DNA of 64,000 nt from Streptomyces sp. BK208. Its GTDB lineage: Bacteria; Actinomycetota; Actinomycetes; Streptomycetales; Streptomycetaceae. The notes beneath the pieces were generated by a model. It saw only the letters and a list, made by a program, of their open reading frames with translations. It was not told where the DNA came from and did no database searches. The stretch spans positions 496,001-560,000 of the forward strand of contig NZ_SOAV01000001.1 in the NCBI RefSeq assembly GCF_004364245.1. Direction: 5' to 3'. Position numbers and translations under genes: made by a program. Positions within the stretch are counted from its first letter, which is position 1. The number at the start of each line of letters is the position of its first letter. Shown here in pieces: positions 16,072 through 24,332 of the stretch.

Positions 16072-16758
16072 ATGACGACTCCCGTCAAGAAGCCCACGAG
16101 TTCCGTCGAGAGGCCCGCGCGGCGCATCCCCGGCTGGGCCAAGGCGCTGACCGCGTTGCTGCTGGTGCTCGTCGTGCTGTTCGCCGGGCTGCGGTTGAGC
16201 ATCGTGCCGGGGCTGAAGGACCTGTTCGGCTCCGAGACGCAGGACCGTTCGGGCCCCGCGCTGCTCAAGTCCGTCCAGGACATCAGCCGTTACGACGCCG
16301 CGTCCGGCAACTTCCAGGTCGTCGTGGACCTGGAGAAGGACGCCAAGTTCCTGCCCGACGCGATCCGCGGCAGCCGCACCCTGTACGTCGGGGCGGGCAC
16401 CGTGGACGCCTTCGTCGACCTCGGGAAGGTGGGCGAGAACGACGTCACGGTCGACGACGAGCGGACGTCGGCCACGCTGCGGCTGCCGCACGCCGCACTC
16501 GGCGAGCCGGCCCTCGACCCCGACCGCTCCTACGCGGTCTCCAAGCAGCGCGGACTGCTCGACCGGCTCGGCGACCTGTTCTCGGACAACCCGAACAGCG
16601 AGCAGGCCGTGCAGAAGCTCGCAGCCCGGCACATCGGCGAGGCCGCGAAGGACAGCGAGTTGAAGGCGCGCGCCGAGAGCAACACCACCGCCATGCTCAG
16701 GGGACTGCTGACCTCCCTCGGCTTCGAGGAGGTCCGGGTGACGTACGGGACGACGTGA
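16072..16758 (+). CDS. DUF4230 membrane-anchored protein
   Basis: 228 residues. A basic N-terminal tail, one membrane helix (about 26-48: LTALLLVLVVLFAGL), then an extracytoplasmic domain with LKSVQDISRYDAASGNFQVVVDLEKD, SRTLYVGAGTVDAFVDLG and LRLPHAALGEPALD, the DUF4230 pattern. Function unknown. ATG at 16072 preceded by AAGGAGGG. Next gene, VanZ-like, follows after 223 bp on the same strand. Confidence 0.85.
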   Translation: MTTPVKKPTSSVERPARRIPGWAKALTALLLVLVVLFAGLRLSIVPGLKDLFGSETQDRSGPALLKSVQDISRYDAASGNFQVVVDLEKDAKFLPDAIRGSRTLYVGAGTVDAFVDLGKVGENDVTVDDERTSATLRLPHAALGEPALDPDRSYAVSKQRGLLDRLGDLFSDNPNSEQAVQKLAARHIGEAAKDSELKARAESNTTAMLRGLLTSLGFEEVRVTYGTT

Positions 16759-16981
16759 CCCCCGCCCGCGGGCACGGCTCGGCCCACCCGGCGGCACACA
16801 CCCCCGGGGTGGACGGGCGTGCCCGCGCACGGGGGAACCCTCGGCACGGCGAGACGGTGGACGAGGGCGGGGACGGCCGACCGGACGATCGCCGGGCATG
16901 CTCGGCGCAACGGCGGGCATCCTCGGCCATGGAGCGGGTAACCGCCCCACCACGCGGGGACGTCGAGACTGGAGGACTGAC

Positions 16982-17536
16982 ATGACTCGTGCCGCCTCAC
17001 GGGCGCGTTCGTGGCCGCGCCCCCGCGCCGCCAGGACGCCGGAGGCCGAGCCGCAGAAACCCGAGCGTCGCGAACGGCACGCTCTCGCCCTGCCGTTGCG
17101 CCTGCTGGCGACGGCGTGCGCGTTCGTCTTCATGGTGGCGTTCGCCGTGGTGCTGGCGCGGCTGACCCTGAACCCCTCCCCCGCGTCCGAGGCCCTGACC
17201 CACACGAACCTGCACCCCGGGCGCTCCGTGCGGGCCTACCTGGACCAGCCCGCGCTGCGCGACGCCGTCAAACAGATCGGCGGGAACATCCTGCTCGGTG
17301 TGCCGTTCGGCGTCCTGGTCCCGGTCGTCGCCCCCCGTACGCGCGGGGTGCTGCGCGTGGCGCTGCTGACGGCCGTCGTGATGCTGCTGGTGGAGTTCGC
17401 GCAGGGCGCCCTGGTCACCGGGCGGGCCTTCGACATCGACGACGTCATCCTCAACACCACCGGCGCGCTGATCGGTTACCTGCTCCTCGGCCGCCGGATG
17501 AGCCGCACGGTGCACGCCCGCGTGACCCGCGCCTGA
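16982..17536 (+). CDS. VanZ-family membrane protein
   Basis: 184 residues with about four membrane segments. NILLGVPFGVLVPVV, VEFAQGALVTGRAFDIDDVILNTTGALIGYLLL is the VanZ signature (conserved Glu-x-x-Gln and Asp-x-x-D-x-x-x-N). Some VanZ proteins give low-level teicoplanin resistance; most actinomycete copies have no proven role. ATG at 16982 preceded by GGAGGACTG. The membrane part follows a charged cytoplasmic N-terminus. Confidence 0.85.
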   Translation: MTRAASRARSWPRPRAARTPEAEPQKPERRERHALALPLRLLATACAFVFMVAFAVVLARLTLNPSPASEALTHTNLHPGRSVRAYLDQPALRDAVKQIGGNILLGVPFGVLVPVVAPRTRGVLRVALLTAVVMLLVEFAQGALVTGRAFDIDDVILNTTGALIGYLLLGRRMSRTVHARVTRA

Positions 17537-17585
17537 GGGCACGTCCCGGAGCGCGGGCCGCGAGAGCGGTCCGAGGGCGGCGACA

Positions 17586-17633
17586 TCTGGTCCGTACCAA
17601 GGTATTGACCACCCCTTATCTCACTACTTGAAT
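17586..17633 (+). promoter_or_regulatory. Promoter region of the beta-1,3-glucanase gene with a DasR-like site
   Basis: TCTGGTCCGTACCAAG (17586-17601) matches 10 of 16 positions of the DasR-responsive element (ACTGGTCTAGACCAGT form), keeping TGGTC and ACCA. Immediately downstream is TTGACC (17605-17610), with TTGAAT at 17628-17633 after 17 bp as a possible -10. The AT content rises sharply here compared with its surroundings. Confidence 0.4.
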
Positions 17634-17704
17634 AAAGAGGCGACACACTTCCCGCCCCCACCTCGGTCGGCGCCCGCCGCGGGCGCCGTACGGAAGGGAG
17701 AGCC

Positions 17705-18970
17705 GTGGCACGTCCACGCCTGCTCCGCAGATGTCTCCTCGCCGCCGCCCTGTCCGCCGGACTGGCCGCGACCCTCGTGACCGGCCCCGCCCAGGCGGAA
17801 CCCGGCACCTCTCCGGCCGCCGGGTCCGTCGGCGCCTCGTCCTCGGCGGCCGCCGCCGTGACCTTCTCCGACACCTTCGACGGGCCGGCCGGCGCCGCCG
17901 TCGACTCCTCGAAGTGGCAGATCGAGACCGGCGACAACGTCAACAACCACGAACGGCAGTACTACACGTCCGGCAACAAGAACGCGGCCCTGGACGGACA
18001 GGGCCACCTGGTCATCACGGCCCGCAAGGAGAACCCGGCCAACTACCAGTGCTGGTACGGCTCCTGCCAGTACACCTCCGCCCGGCTCAACACCTCGGGC
18101 AAGTTCACCGCGCAGTACGGGCACGTCGAGGCGCGCATGAAGGTGCCGCGCGGACAGGGCATGTGGCCGGCGTTCTGGATGCTGGGCACCCCGGTGAACT
18201 GGCCGGACTCCGGCGAGGTCGACATCATGGAGAACGTCGGCTTCGAGCCCTCCACCGTGCACGGCACCCTCCACGGCCCCGGCTACTCGGGCTCCGGCGG
18301 CATCGGCGCCGGCTACACGCTGCCGGGCGGGCAGGCGTTCGCGGACGCCTTCCACACCTTCGCCGTCGACTGGGCGCCCGACTCGATCACCTGGTCGGTG
18401 GACGGCAACGTCTACCAGCGGCGCACCCCGGCCGACCTGGGCGGGAAGCAGTGGGTGTTCAACAGGCCGTACTTCCTGATCCTCAACCTGGCGGTCGGCG
18501 GCTACTGGCCGGGCGACCCCGACGGCTCGACGGTCTTCCCGCAGACCCTGGTGGTGGACCACGTCTCGGTGGCCACGGGCGACTCGTCGGCCGGGGGCGC
18601 GATCCGCGGTCTGGCCGGCAAGTGCGCGGACGTCGCCGCGGCGAACACCGCCAACGGGACCCCCGTACAGCTCTACGACTGCAACGGCACCGCGGCCCAG
18701 CGGTGGACGGTCGGGTCCGACGGGACCGTCCGGGCGCTCGGCAAGTGCCTGGACGTCAACGCCGGCGGCACGGCGGACGGCACGGTCGTCCAGCTGTGGG
18801 ACTGCAACGGCAGTGCCGCACAGCGGTGGGTCGTCTCCGCCGCGCACGACATCGTCAATCCGCAGGCGAACAAGTGCCTCGACGTCACCGGCAACAACTC
18901 GGCCAACGGCACCCGGCTGCAGATCTGGACCTGCACGGGCGGCGCCAACCAGAAGTGGACGGTGGGCTGA
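17705..18970 (+). CDS. Secreted GH16 endo-beta-1,3-glucanase with a ricin-type (CBM13) module
   Basis: 421 residues from a GTG start. Sec signal peptide (RPRLLRRCLLAAALSAGLAA, cleavage after AQA). GH16 catalytic domain at about 50-300 with active-site motif GEVDIMENVG (two Glu around Asp), preceded by GHVEARMKVPRGQGMWPAFWML. The C-terminal about 125 residues are a beta-trefoil carbohydrate-binding module with three QRW/QKW repeats (CADVAAANTANGTPVQLYDC, AAQRWTV and so on). Predicted to cut beta-1,3-glucans such as laminarin or fungal wall. GGGAGAGCC precedes the start. Confidence 0.93.
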   Translation: MARPRLLRRCLLAAALSAGLAATLVTGPAQAEPGTSPAAGSVGASSSAAAAVTFSDTFDGPAGAAVDSSKWQIETGDNVNNHERQYYTSGNKNAALDGQGHLVITARKENPANYQCWYGSCQYTSARLNTSGKFTAQYGHVEARMKVPRGQGMWPAFWMLGTPVNWPDSGEVDIMENVGFEPSTVHGTLHGPGYSGSGGIGAGYTLPGGQAFADAFHTFAVDWAPDSITWSVDGNVYQRRTPADLGGKQWVFNRPYFLILNLAVGGYWPGDPDGSTVFPQTLVVDHVSVATGDSSAGGAIRGLAGKCADVAAANTANGTPVQLYDCNGTAAQRWTVGSDGTVRALGKCLDVNAGGTADGTVVQLWDCNGSAAQRWVVSAAHDIVNPQANKCLDVTGNNSANGTRLQIWTCTGGANQKWTVG

Positions 18971-19000
18971 GGCCCGGGCGGGGACGGCCCGGGGCGCCCC

Positions 19001-19237
19001 TCAGCGCGCGGCCCAGGTGAACTTGTCCCCGCCCACCCAGCGGACGACGGCCGGATCGTCCAGGTCGTGAACGGTGATGCCGAAGGCGGCGGCCGCCTCC
19101 AGCACGTCGGTGACGGCCCTGGCCTCACCGACCACCTGGCCGTCGATTTCCACGATCCGGAACGGTGGCGGGCCCGGGTGCACCCCGAACACGAGGATCC
19201 GCGGACTGCCGATGTACGGGCTGTCGATCTCGGTCAT
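19001..19237 (-). CDS. Small conserved hypothetical protein
   Basis: 78 residues, not recognised. It reads as one alpha/beta unit: ILVFGVHPGPPPFRIVEIDGQ, VGEARAVTDVLEAAAAFGITVHDLDDPAVVRWVGG, ending KFTWAAR. No signal peptide, no Cys. The start ATG at 19235-19237 comes well inside a longer GC-rich open frame whose upstream translation is low-complexity Pro/Arg, so I took the inner ATG. Convergent with the GH16 gene (30-bp gap). Codon pattern looks coding. Confidence 0.65.
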   Translation of the reverse strand: MTEIDSPYIGSPRILVFGVHPGPPPFRIVEIDGQVVGEARAVTDVLEAAAAFGITVHDLDDPAVVRWVGGDKFTWAAR

Positions 19238-19392
19238 GCAATCGAGGGTAGGCCGCGACGTCCGCGAGCGGGGACCCGTGCCCGGCCCGGCACCGGCCGG
19301 CCGGCCGTCTCGTGGTGCGGGTCCCGGTCCTCTGGGGAACCCTGGACGGTGAGGACCGGCGGGTCGGGCCGAGGTCGCGCGAGGAGGTGGCG

Positions 19393-20424
19393 ATGGACCC
19401 CGTCGAGGCGCTGGAGCGGATCGCGTTCCTGCTGGAGCGGGCCCAGGCACCGACGTACCGCGTCCGCGCCTTCCGTACCGCCGCCGGGGTGCTGGGCGGG
19501 CTGCCGGCCGGCGAGCTGCGCGAGCGGGCGGGGTCGCTGGAGTCGCTCAAGGGGGTCGGTCCCAAGACGGCGCAGGTGGCACGCGAGGCGCTGGACGGAC
19601 AGGTGCCGGGCTACCTGGCGAAGCTGGAGGCCGAGGCGGACACGCCGCTCGCCCGCGGCGGCGAGGAGCTGCGAAAGCTGCTGCGCGGCGACTGCCATCT
19701 GCACTCGGACTGGTCCGACGGCGGCAGCCCGATCGAGGAGATGGGCCGGACCGCGGCAGCGCTCGGGCACGAGTGGGCGGTCCTCACCGACCACTCGCCC
19801 CGGTTGACGGTGGCCAGCGGGCTCTCCCCCGCACGGCTGCGCGAGCAGCTGGACGTGGTGGCGGAGCTCAACGCGGCCTGGGCGCCGTTCCGGCTGCTGA
19901 CCGGCATCGAGTGCGACATCCTCGACGACGGCTCGCTCGACCAGGAGCCGGAGCTGCTGGAGCGGCTCGACGTGGTGGTCGTGTCCGTGCACTCCAAGCT
20001 GCGGATGGACAGCCGTTCGATGACCCGCCGGATGGTCGCCGCCGTCCGCGACCCGCACGCCGACGTGCTCGGGCACTGCACCGGCCGGCTGCTGACCGGG
20101 CGCGGCAGGCCGGAGTCGGAGTTCGACGCGGACGAGGTGTTCGCCGCCTGCGCGGAGTCGGGTACGGCCGTGGAGATCAACAGCCGCCCGGAGCGGCTCG
20201 ACCCGCCGCGGCGGCTGCTGCGCCGGGCGGTGGCGGCGGGCGTGCTGTTCTCCATCGACACCGACGCGCACGCGCCCGGTCAGCTGGACTGGCAGATCCA
20301 CGGGTGCGCCCGGGCCGAGGAGTGCGGGGTGCCCCCGGAGCGCGTGGTCACCACGTGGTCCCTGGAGGAGCTGCTGGCCTGGACGCGTGAGGGCCGCACA
20401 CCGCCTGGAGTGGCGGACCGCTGA
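19393..20424 (+). CDS. PHP-domain phosphoesterase with a helix-hairpin-helix N-terminus (PolX-like without polymerase)
   Basis: 343 residues. About 1-95 resemble the N-terminal DNA-binding part of family X polymerases (ALERIAFLLERAQAPTYRVRAFRTAA, SLKGVGPKTAQVAREAL as a helix-hairpin-helix). About 100-340 are a PHP metallophosphoesterase: CHLHSDWSDG (HxH), VLTDHSP, GIECDI, VSVHSK, GHCTGR, SIDTDAHAP. The polymerase palm is absent. It may be a histidinol-phosphatase-like or DNA-end-processing enzyme. ATG at 19393 follows GAGGAGGTGGCG. Confidence 0.85.
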   Translation: MDPVEALERIAFLLERAQAPTYRVRAFRTAAGVLGGLPAGELRERAGSLESLKGVGPKTAQVAREALDGQVPGYLAKLEAEADTPLARGGEELRKLLRGDCHLHSDWSDGGSPIEEMGRTAAALGHEWAVLTDHSPRLTVASGLSPARLREQLDVVAELNAAWAPFRLLTGIECDILDDGSLDQEPELLERLDVVVVSVHSKLRMDSRSMTRRMVAAVRDPHADVLGHCTGRLLTGRGRPESEFDADEVFAACAESGTAVEINSRPERLDPPRRLLRRAVAAGVLFSIDTDAHAPGQLDWQIHGCARAEECGVPPERVVTTWSLEELLAWTREGRTPPGVADR

Positions 20425-20477
20425 CGCGGGTACCCGGCCGCCGATCCACACTCCACGCACCACGAAAGGGACACCGC

Positions 20478-21134
20478 ATGCAACGGGCGGCCGTGTTCGA
20501 CGTCGACGGAACCCTCGTCGACACCAATCACCTGCACGTGACGACCTGGTGGGAGGCGTTCCGGCAGGCGGGCCACCAGGTGCCGATGCACGCGATCCAC
20601 CGGGCGGTGGGCCTCCCCTCCACCGACCTGATCGCCCACCTGCTGGGCAAGGACCGGGACACGGACCAGGACGCCGCGCTGAGCGCCGCCCACAAGGCCC
20701 TCTACGGCCAGTACTTCGACCGGCTCCCCGCGCTGCCGGGCGCCGGTGAGCTGCTGCGCCGGCTGGCCGGGGACGGCTGGACGGTGGTCCTCGCCACCTC
20801 GGCGGGCGGTGCGGAGCTGGGCGCCCTGCGGCGGGCGATCGACGCGGACGACGCGATCGCCGCCACCGCGAGCGCCGACGACGTGGACGCGGGCAAGCCG
20901 GACCCGGAGCCGGTCCGGCACGCCCTGGAGCTGGCCGGGGTACCGGCCGAGCGGTCCGTGTTCGTCGGCGACACCGTGTGGGACATGCGCGCCGGCAGCC
21001 GGGCGGGGGTGCGCTGCGTGGGCGTGCTGTGCGGCGGCCTGCCCCGCGCCGACCTGGAGGAGGCGGGGGCGCAGGCTGTCTACGCCGACCCGGACGACCT
21101 GCTGTCCTCGCTGGACGGGAGCCCGTTCGCATGA
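20478..21134 (+). CDS. HAD-superfamily phosphatase
   Basis: 218 residues. Motif I FDVDGTLVDTN (two Asp), motif II LATSAGG, motif III Lys in DAGKPDPEPV, motif IV GDTVWDM. The cap domain lies between motif I and II (C1 type), as in beta-phosphoglucomutase and phosphoglycolate phosphatase. Substrate unknown. 53 bp after the PHP gene and 76 bp before the exporter gene on the same strand; possibly one transcript. Confidence 0.9.
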   Translation: MQRAAVFDVDGTLVDTNHLHVTTWWEAFRQAGHQVPMHAIHRAVGLPSTDLIAHLLGKDRDTDQDAALSAAHKALYGQYFDRLPALPGAGELLRRLAGDGWTVVLATSAGGAELGALRRAIDADDAIAATASADDVDAGKPDPEPVRHALELAGVPAERSVFVGDTVWDMRAGSRAGVRCVGVLCGGLPRADLEEAGAQAVYADPDDLLSSLDGSPFA

Positions 21135-21210
21135 ACCGCGGTTCCATGTCCCACCGCCCGACGTTCCGCCCCCGTACGACTCCGCCGGCCGGGCGGACGT
21201 CCCGCGCCGC

Positions 21211-22440
21211 ATGACCGCTGTGACACCCGGCCGCCGGAAGACGCTCCGGGGGCGGCGGCCCCTGACCGCCGTGTGGTGGGAGCTGTGTGCCGTCGGGCGG
21301 GCCGTGCGGGCCGCCTGGCGAGGTCCCGGGCGGGAACGCGACCTGGTGGTGCAGTCCCTGAAGGCCGCGGGTGCGGCGCTGCTCGCCTGGGCCGTGGCGG
21401 ACCTCTGGCTGGACGACCCGATGGCGTTGATGGCGCCCTGGGTGGCTCTCGTCCTCGTCCAGGCCACCGTGTACAGCTCGGTGCGGCAGGCCGGACAGCA
21501 GTTCGCGGCGATCTGCGCGGGAGCGCTGGTCGCGTCGGCCGCGCAGGCGATCACGGACGACACCACGGGTGCGCTGGCACTGTCCCTGCCGGTGCTGATG
21601 CTGATGGCGAACTGGCCCCGCTTCGGCCGGCAGGGCATCTACACGGCCACCACGGCGGTGTTCGTGCTGGCCTCCGGCACGGCGGTGTCGGCCCCCGCGG
21701 TCGGCCACCGGATCGGGCAGGCGGCGCTCGGCGCGGTCATCGGCGTGGCGGTCAACGCCCTGGTGCTGCCGCCGATCCACCTGAGGGACGTCCGCGAGAA
21801 CCTCGCGGCGCTGGCCCGGGAGTCGGGCGACGTGCTGAGCACCGTCTCCACCGGCCTGCGGGAGACCGAGTGGGACGCGCAGAGCGCGGCCGCCTGGTCG
21901 AGCGACGCCGCGCGCCTGCAGCGGCGGCTGGGGGCCCTGGAGTCGGCCCGCTCGTGGAGCCAGGAGAGTCTGCGCCTCACCTCCCGCTCGCTGCGCAGGC
22001 TGCACCGCGCACCCGCCACGGTGCCGCCGGAGGACGAGGACCAGCGGTGGAGCCGGGTCACCGGGAACATCACGGCGCTGATCCGGACGCTGGCGGTGGC
22101 GGTCGACGAGCGGCGGACACCCGCCCCGCCCGAACGTCCGGTGCTCGACCTGTACGCGCGCCTGCTGCGGCTGATCGCCGAAGCCTGCCACGCCGAGGCG
22201 AGCCGTCTGGTGGGAGAGAGGCCCGAGACGGACACGAAGGCGGCCGCCGAGGAGACGATGGAGGAGCTGCACCTGCAGTTGCAGGAAGGGCTGCGGGAGC
22301 ACGCCGGGCGGGAGGCGGCACGGGCGGCGGTCCTCGGCACCCTGGTCCTGCAGGCGGAGAACCTGTGGGCCGAGGTCGTGCCCGAGGCCCGGGACTCCGC
22401 GGCACGTCCCGCGGAACACCCCGCGGACGACAGGCAGTGA
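21211..22440 (+). CDS. FUSC-type aromatic acid exporter family protein
   Basis: 409 residues. After a basic N-terminus come about six membrane segments (LKAAGAALLAWAVADLWL, PWVALVLVQATVYSSVRQ, FAAICAGALVASA, ALSLPVLMLMANW, TTAVFVLASG, AALGAVIGVAVNALVLPP), then a long soluble helical part with coiled-coil character (about 190-400). This is the FUSC/ArAE layout; such proteins are thought to export aromatic acids or similar compounds. A second member lies at 26.4 kb. The ATG at 21211 has only a weak ribosome site. Confidence 0.82.
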   Translation: MTAVTPGRRKTLRGRRPLTAVWWELCAVGRAVRAAWRGPGRERDLVVQSLKAAGAALLAWAVADLWLDDPMALMAPWVALVLVQATVYSSVRQAGQQFAAICAGALVASAAQAITDDTTGALALSLPVLMLMANWPRFGRQGIYTATTAVFVLASGTAVSAPAVGHRIGQAALGAVIGVAVNALVLPPIHLRDVRENLAALARESGDVLSTVSTGLRETEWDAQSAAAWSSDAARLQRRLGALESARSWSQESLRLTSRSLRRLHRAPATVPPEDEDQRWSRVTGNITALIRTLAVAVDERRTPAPPERPVLDLYARLLRLIAEACHAEASRLVGERPETDTKAAAEETMEELHLQLQEGLREHAGREAARAAVLGTLVLQAENLWAEVVPEARDSAARPAEHPADDRQ

Positions 22441-22766
22441 CGCACCTCACCGCCCACCGCGACGAACGGTGGAACACCCGCAGGTCGTTCACCGTTGAAC
22501 AGACCGTGGGTACGGAGGGGACAGTGTCCCCGGGCCTCACCTATTGCCCACAGGGACGATCGTTCGGCTGAAGCCCTGTGGAGCCTTTCGCCGAGAGGCG
22601 ACCGCCCTCCGTATCCGCCCCGGTCCGCCCCGGCCGTGATTCCCCCGTCACGGCCGGGGCTTCTCCTTGTGCGCCTCCCCGGCTCCCGCGCTTCTCGCGC
22701 GTGCTCTTCCCGGGCGGCGGGTACCCGGTGCTCTCCGCACGGGCACGCGACCGAGAGGAGCACAGG
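22441..22766 (+). promoter_or_regulatory. 326-bp leader region of the epimerase gene with three symmetric elements
   Basis: No gene. GTTCACCGTTGAAC (22487-22500) is a 5-bp-arm inverted repeat. GGGGACAGTGTCCCC (22517-22531) is a perfect 7-bp-arm palindrome. At 22628-22659 a 12-bp stem (CCCCGGCCGTGA paired with its complement, 8-base loop) is followed by CTTCTCCTTG, the shape of an intrinsic terminator. The terminator may end the exporter transcript or attenuate the epimerase gene. Confidence 0.5.
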
Positions 22767-23798
22767 GTGAGCAGCACGACGGGCGGCAGGATCGTGGTCA
22801 CGGGCGCGACGGGCAACGTGGGCACCAGTGTGGTGCGGCTCCTCTCCGAGGACCCGGAGGTGGGGTCCGTACTGGGGCTGGCGCGGCGGGTGCCCGGGTG
22901 GTCGCCCGCGAAGACGGAGTGGGCGGCGGTGGACCTGGCCTCGGAGCAGACCGACCTGGCCGGCCACTTCGCCGGGGCCGACGCCGTGATCCACCTGGCC
23001 TGGGCGTTCCAGCCGACGCACGACCCGGCGACGACCTGGCGCACGAACGTGCTCGGCTCGATCCGGGTCTTCGAGGCGGTGGCCGCGGCCGGGGTGCCGG
23101 CGCTGGTGCACGCCTCGTCGGTCGGCGCGTACTCGCCGGGGCCGAAGACCCACGCGGTGGACGAGTCGTGGCCGACGCACGGCTGGCCGGACGCCGCGTA
23201 CTGCCGGGAGAAGGCGTACCTGGAACGGACCCTGGACACCTTCGAACGCGACCATCCGGGCATCCGCGTGGTGCGGATGCGGCCGGCCTTCCTCTTCAAG
23301 CGGGAGTCGGCCAGTGAGCAGCGCCGGATCTTCGGTGGCCGGTTCCTGCCGGGCCCGGCGACGCGGGTGGACCTGCTGCCCTTCCTGCCGGACGTCCCCG
23401 GTCTGCGGGTGCAGGCCCTGCACACGGACGACGCGGCAAACGCCTACCGGCTGGCGGCGCGCTCCGAGGACGCGCGGGGCGCGTTCAACCTGGCCGCGGA
23501 GCCGCCGGTCGACGCGGAGGTGCTGGGCGAGATGCTCGGGGTGCGCCCGGTGCGGCTGCCCCGCACCGCGGCCCGCTCGGCGATCGCCGCCGCGTGGGGA
23601 CTGCGGCTGCTGCCGGCCTCGCCGCACCTGTTCGACGCGGTACTGCGGTTGCCGATCATGGACTGCGCGCGGGCCGGGGACGTGCTGGGCTGGCACCCGA
23701 CGCGTACCGCCACGCAGGTGCTGGAGGAGTTCCTGCGGGGCCTGCGGGAGGGCGCGGGGGCGGACACGGAGCCGATGCGCGGGCGCAAGGTCGGCTGA
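22767..23798 (+). CDS. NAD-dependent epimerase/dehydratase (extended SDR)
   Basis: 343 residues. Nucleotide-binding glycine motif VTGATGNVGTSVV at the N-terminus, active-site region with VHASSVGAYSPG and YCREKAYLE (the Tyr-x-x-x-Lys pair). Extended SDR of unknown substrate; sugar-nucleotide or isoprenoid epimerase-like. The GTG at 22767 has GAGAGGAG six bases upstream; the open frame upstream has no such site. Followed by a strong bidirectional hairpin. Confidence 0.9.
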   Translation: MSSTTGGRIVVTGATGNVGTSVVRLLSEDPEVGSVLGLARRVPGWSPAKTEWAAVDLASEQTDLAGHFAGADAVIHLAWAFQPTHDPATTWRTNVLGSIRVFEAVAAAGVPALVHASSVGAYSPGPKTHAVDESWPTHGWPDAAYCREKAYLERTLDTFERDHPGIRVVRMRPAFLFKRESASEQRRIFGGRFLPGPATRVDLLPFLPDVPGLRVQALHTDDAANAYRLAARSEDARGAFNLAAEPPVDAEVLGEMLGVRPVRLPRTAARSAIAAAWGLRLLPASPHLFDAVLRLPIMDCARAGDVLGWHPTRTATQVLEEFLRGLREGAGADTEPMRGRKVG

Positions 23799-23800
23799 GC

Positions 23801-23851
23801 CCCACGCGTGAGGGGCGGCGGGCACGGTGCCCGCCGCCCCTCACGCGTGGG
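23801..23851. terminator. Perfect 25-bp-arm hairpin between convergent genes
   Basis: 23801-23825 and 23827-23851 are exact reverse complements around one central base, giving a very stable stem. It lies between the end of the epimerase gene and the end of the leftward small acidic-protein gene and should stop both transcripts. There is no T-tract, as usual in Streptomyces. Confidence 0.75.
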
Positions 23852-23890
23852 AGCGCACGCCGGGACCGGGAGACTCGCTCGCCCGCCCCG

Positions 23891-23940
23891 GTCAGCCGGA
23901 GGACTCCTCGGGCAGGTCAGCCGGAGGACTCGTCGGGCAC
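23891..23940. repeat. 25-bp tandem duplication at the 3' end of the acidic-protein gene
   Basis: 23891-23915 and 23916-23940 are identical except for two bases. The stop codon of the gene read leftward lies in the second copy (23917-23919); the unit carries its own stop, so the protein ends PDESSG and the extra copy stays untranslated. Confidence 0.8.
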
Positions 23941-24219
23941 CGGATGCTCGGGGTGTACGGCGCCGGAGTGCGGCGCACCCTGCCGGCCGGTCCCCGCCTC
24001 GTCGGTGTCCGGTACGTCGGTCGCCGGCTCCGACTCCGCGTCACCGGCCCCGCCGTCCTCGGGCCGCTCGTCGTCCAGGCCCTGCCGGTGCTCGAGCTGC
24101 TCGCGGGTCGGCGAGGCCGCCTCCCACGGGTCGTCGTGGTCCCCGGCCTGCTGGTCCGGCATGTCGCGGGGGACGGGGGCACCGTTCTCCCCCGGTCCCT
24201 GCTCGCGGTGGTCGGACAC
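23917..24219 (-). CDS. Small acidic, disordered protein
   Basis: 100 residues, not recognised. Very rich in Asp, Glu, Gly and Pro (DHDDPWEAASPTREQLEHRQ, DERPEDGGAGDAESEP), no hydrophobic core, so probably disordered. Start is a GTG at 24217-24219 with AAGGAG six bases upstream, a strong site that supports real translation. It lies 113 bp after the ROK regulator, same direction. Function unknown. Confidence 0.6.
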   Translation of the reverse strand: MSDHREQGPGENGAPVPRDMPDQQAGDHDDPWEAASPTREQLEHRQGLDDERPEDGGAGDAESEPATDVPDTDEAGTGRQGAPHSGAVHPEHPVPDESSG

Positions 24220-24332
24220 GGCGCACTCCTTCCCGACGGTTCTCCAGGACATCCGGGGACGGCACCGGCGGTCCTCCGCCGGTGCCGGCCTCCGGAGCGG
24301 CCCCGGGTACCTCCTCGGGGCCCGGCGAAACC

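Noticed and set aside
19234..22419. Very long minus-strand open frame (over 1000 codons) opposite the PHP, HAD and exporter genes
   Set aside because: High-GC DNA leaves antisense frames open; translation is low-complexity Gly/Arg/Pro and the opposite strand carries clear protein families.
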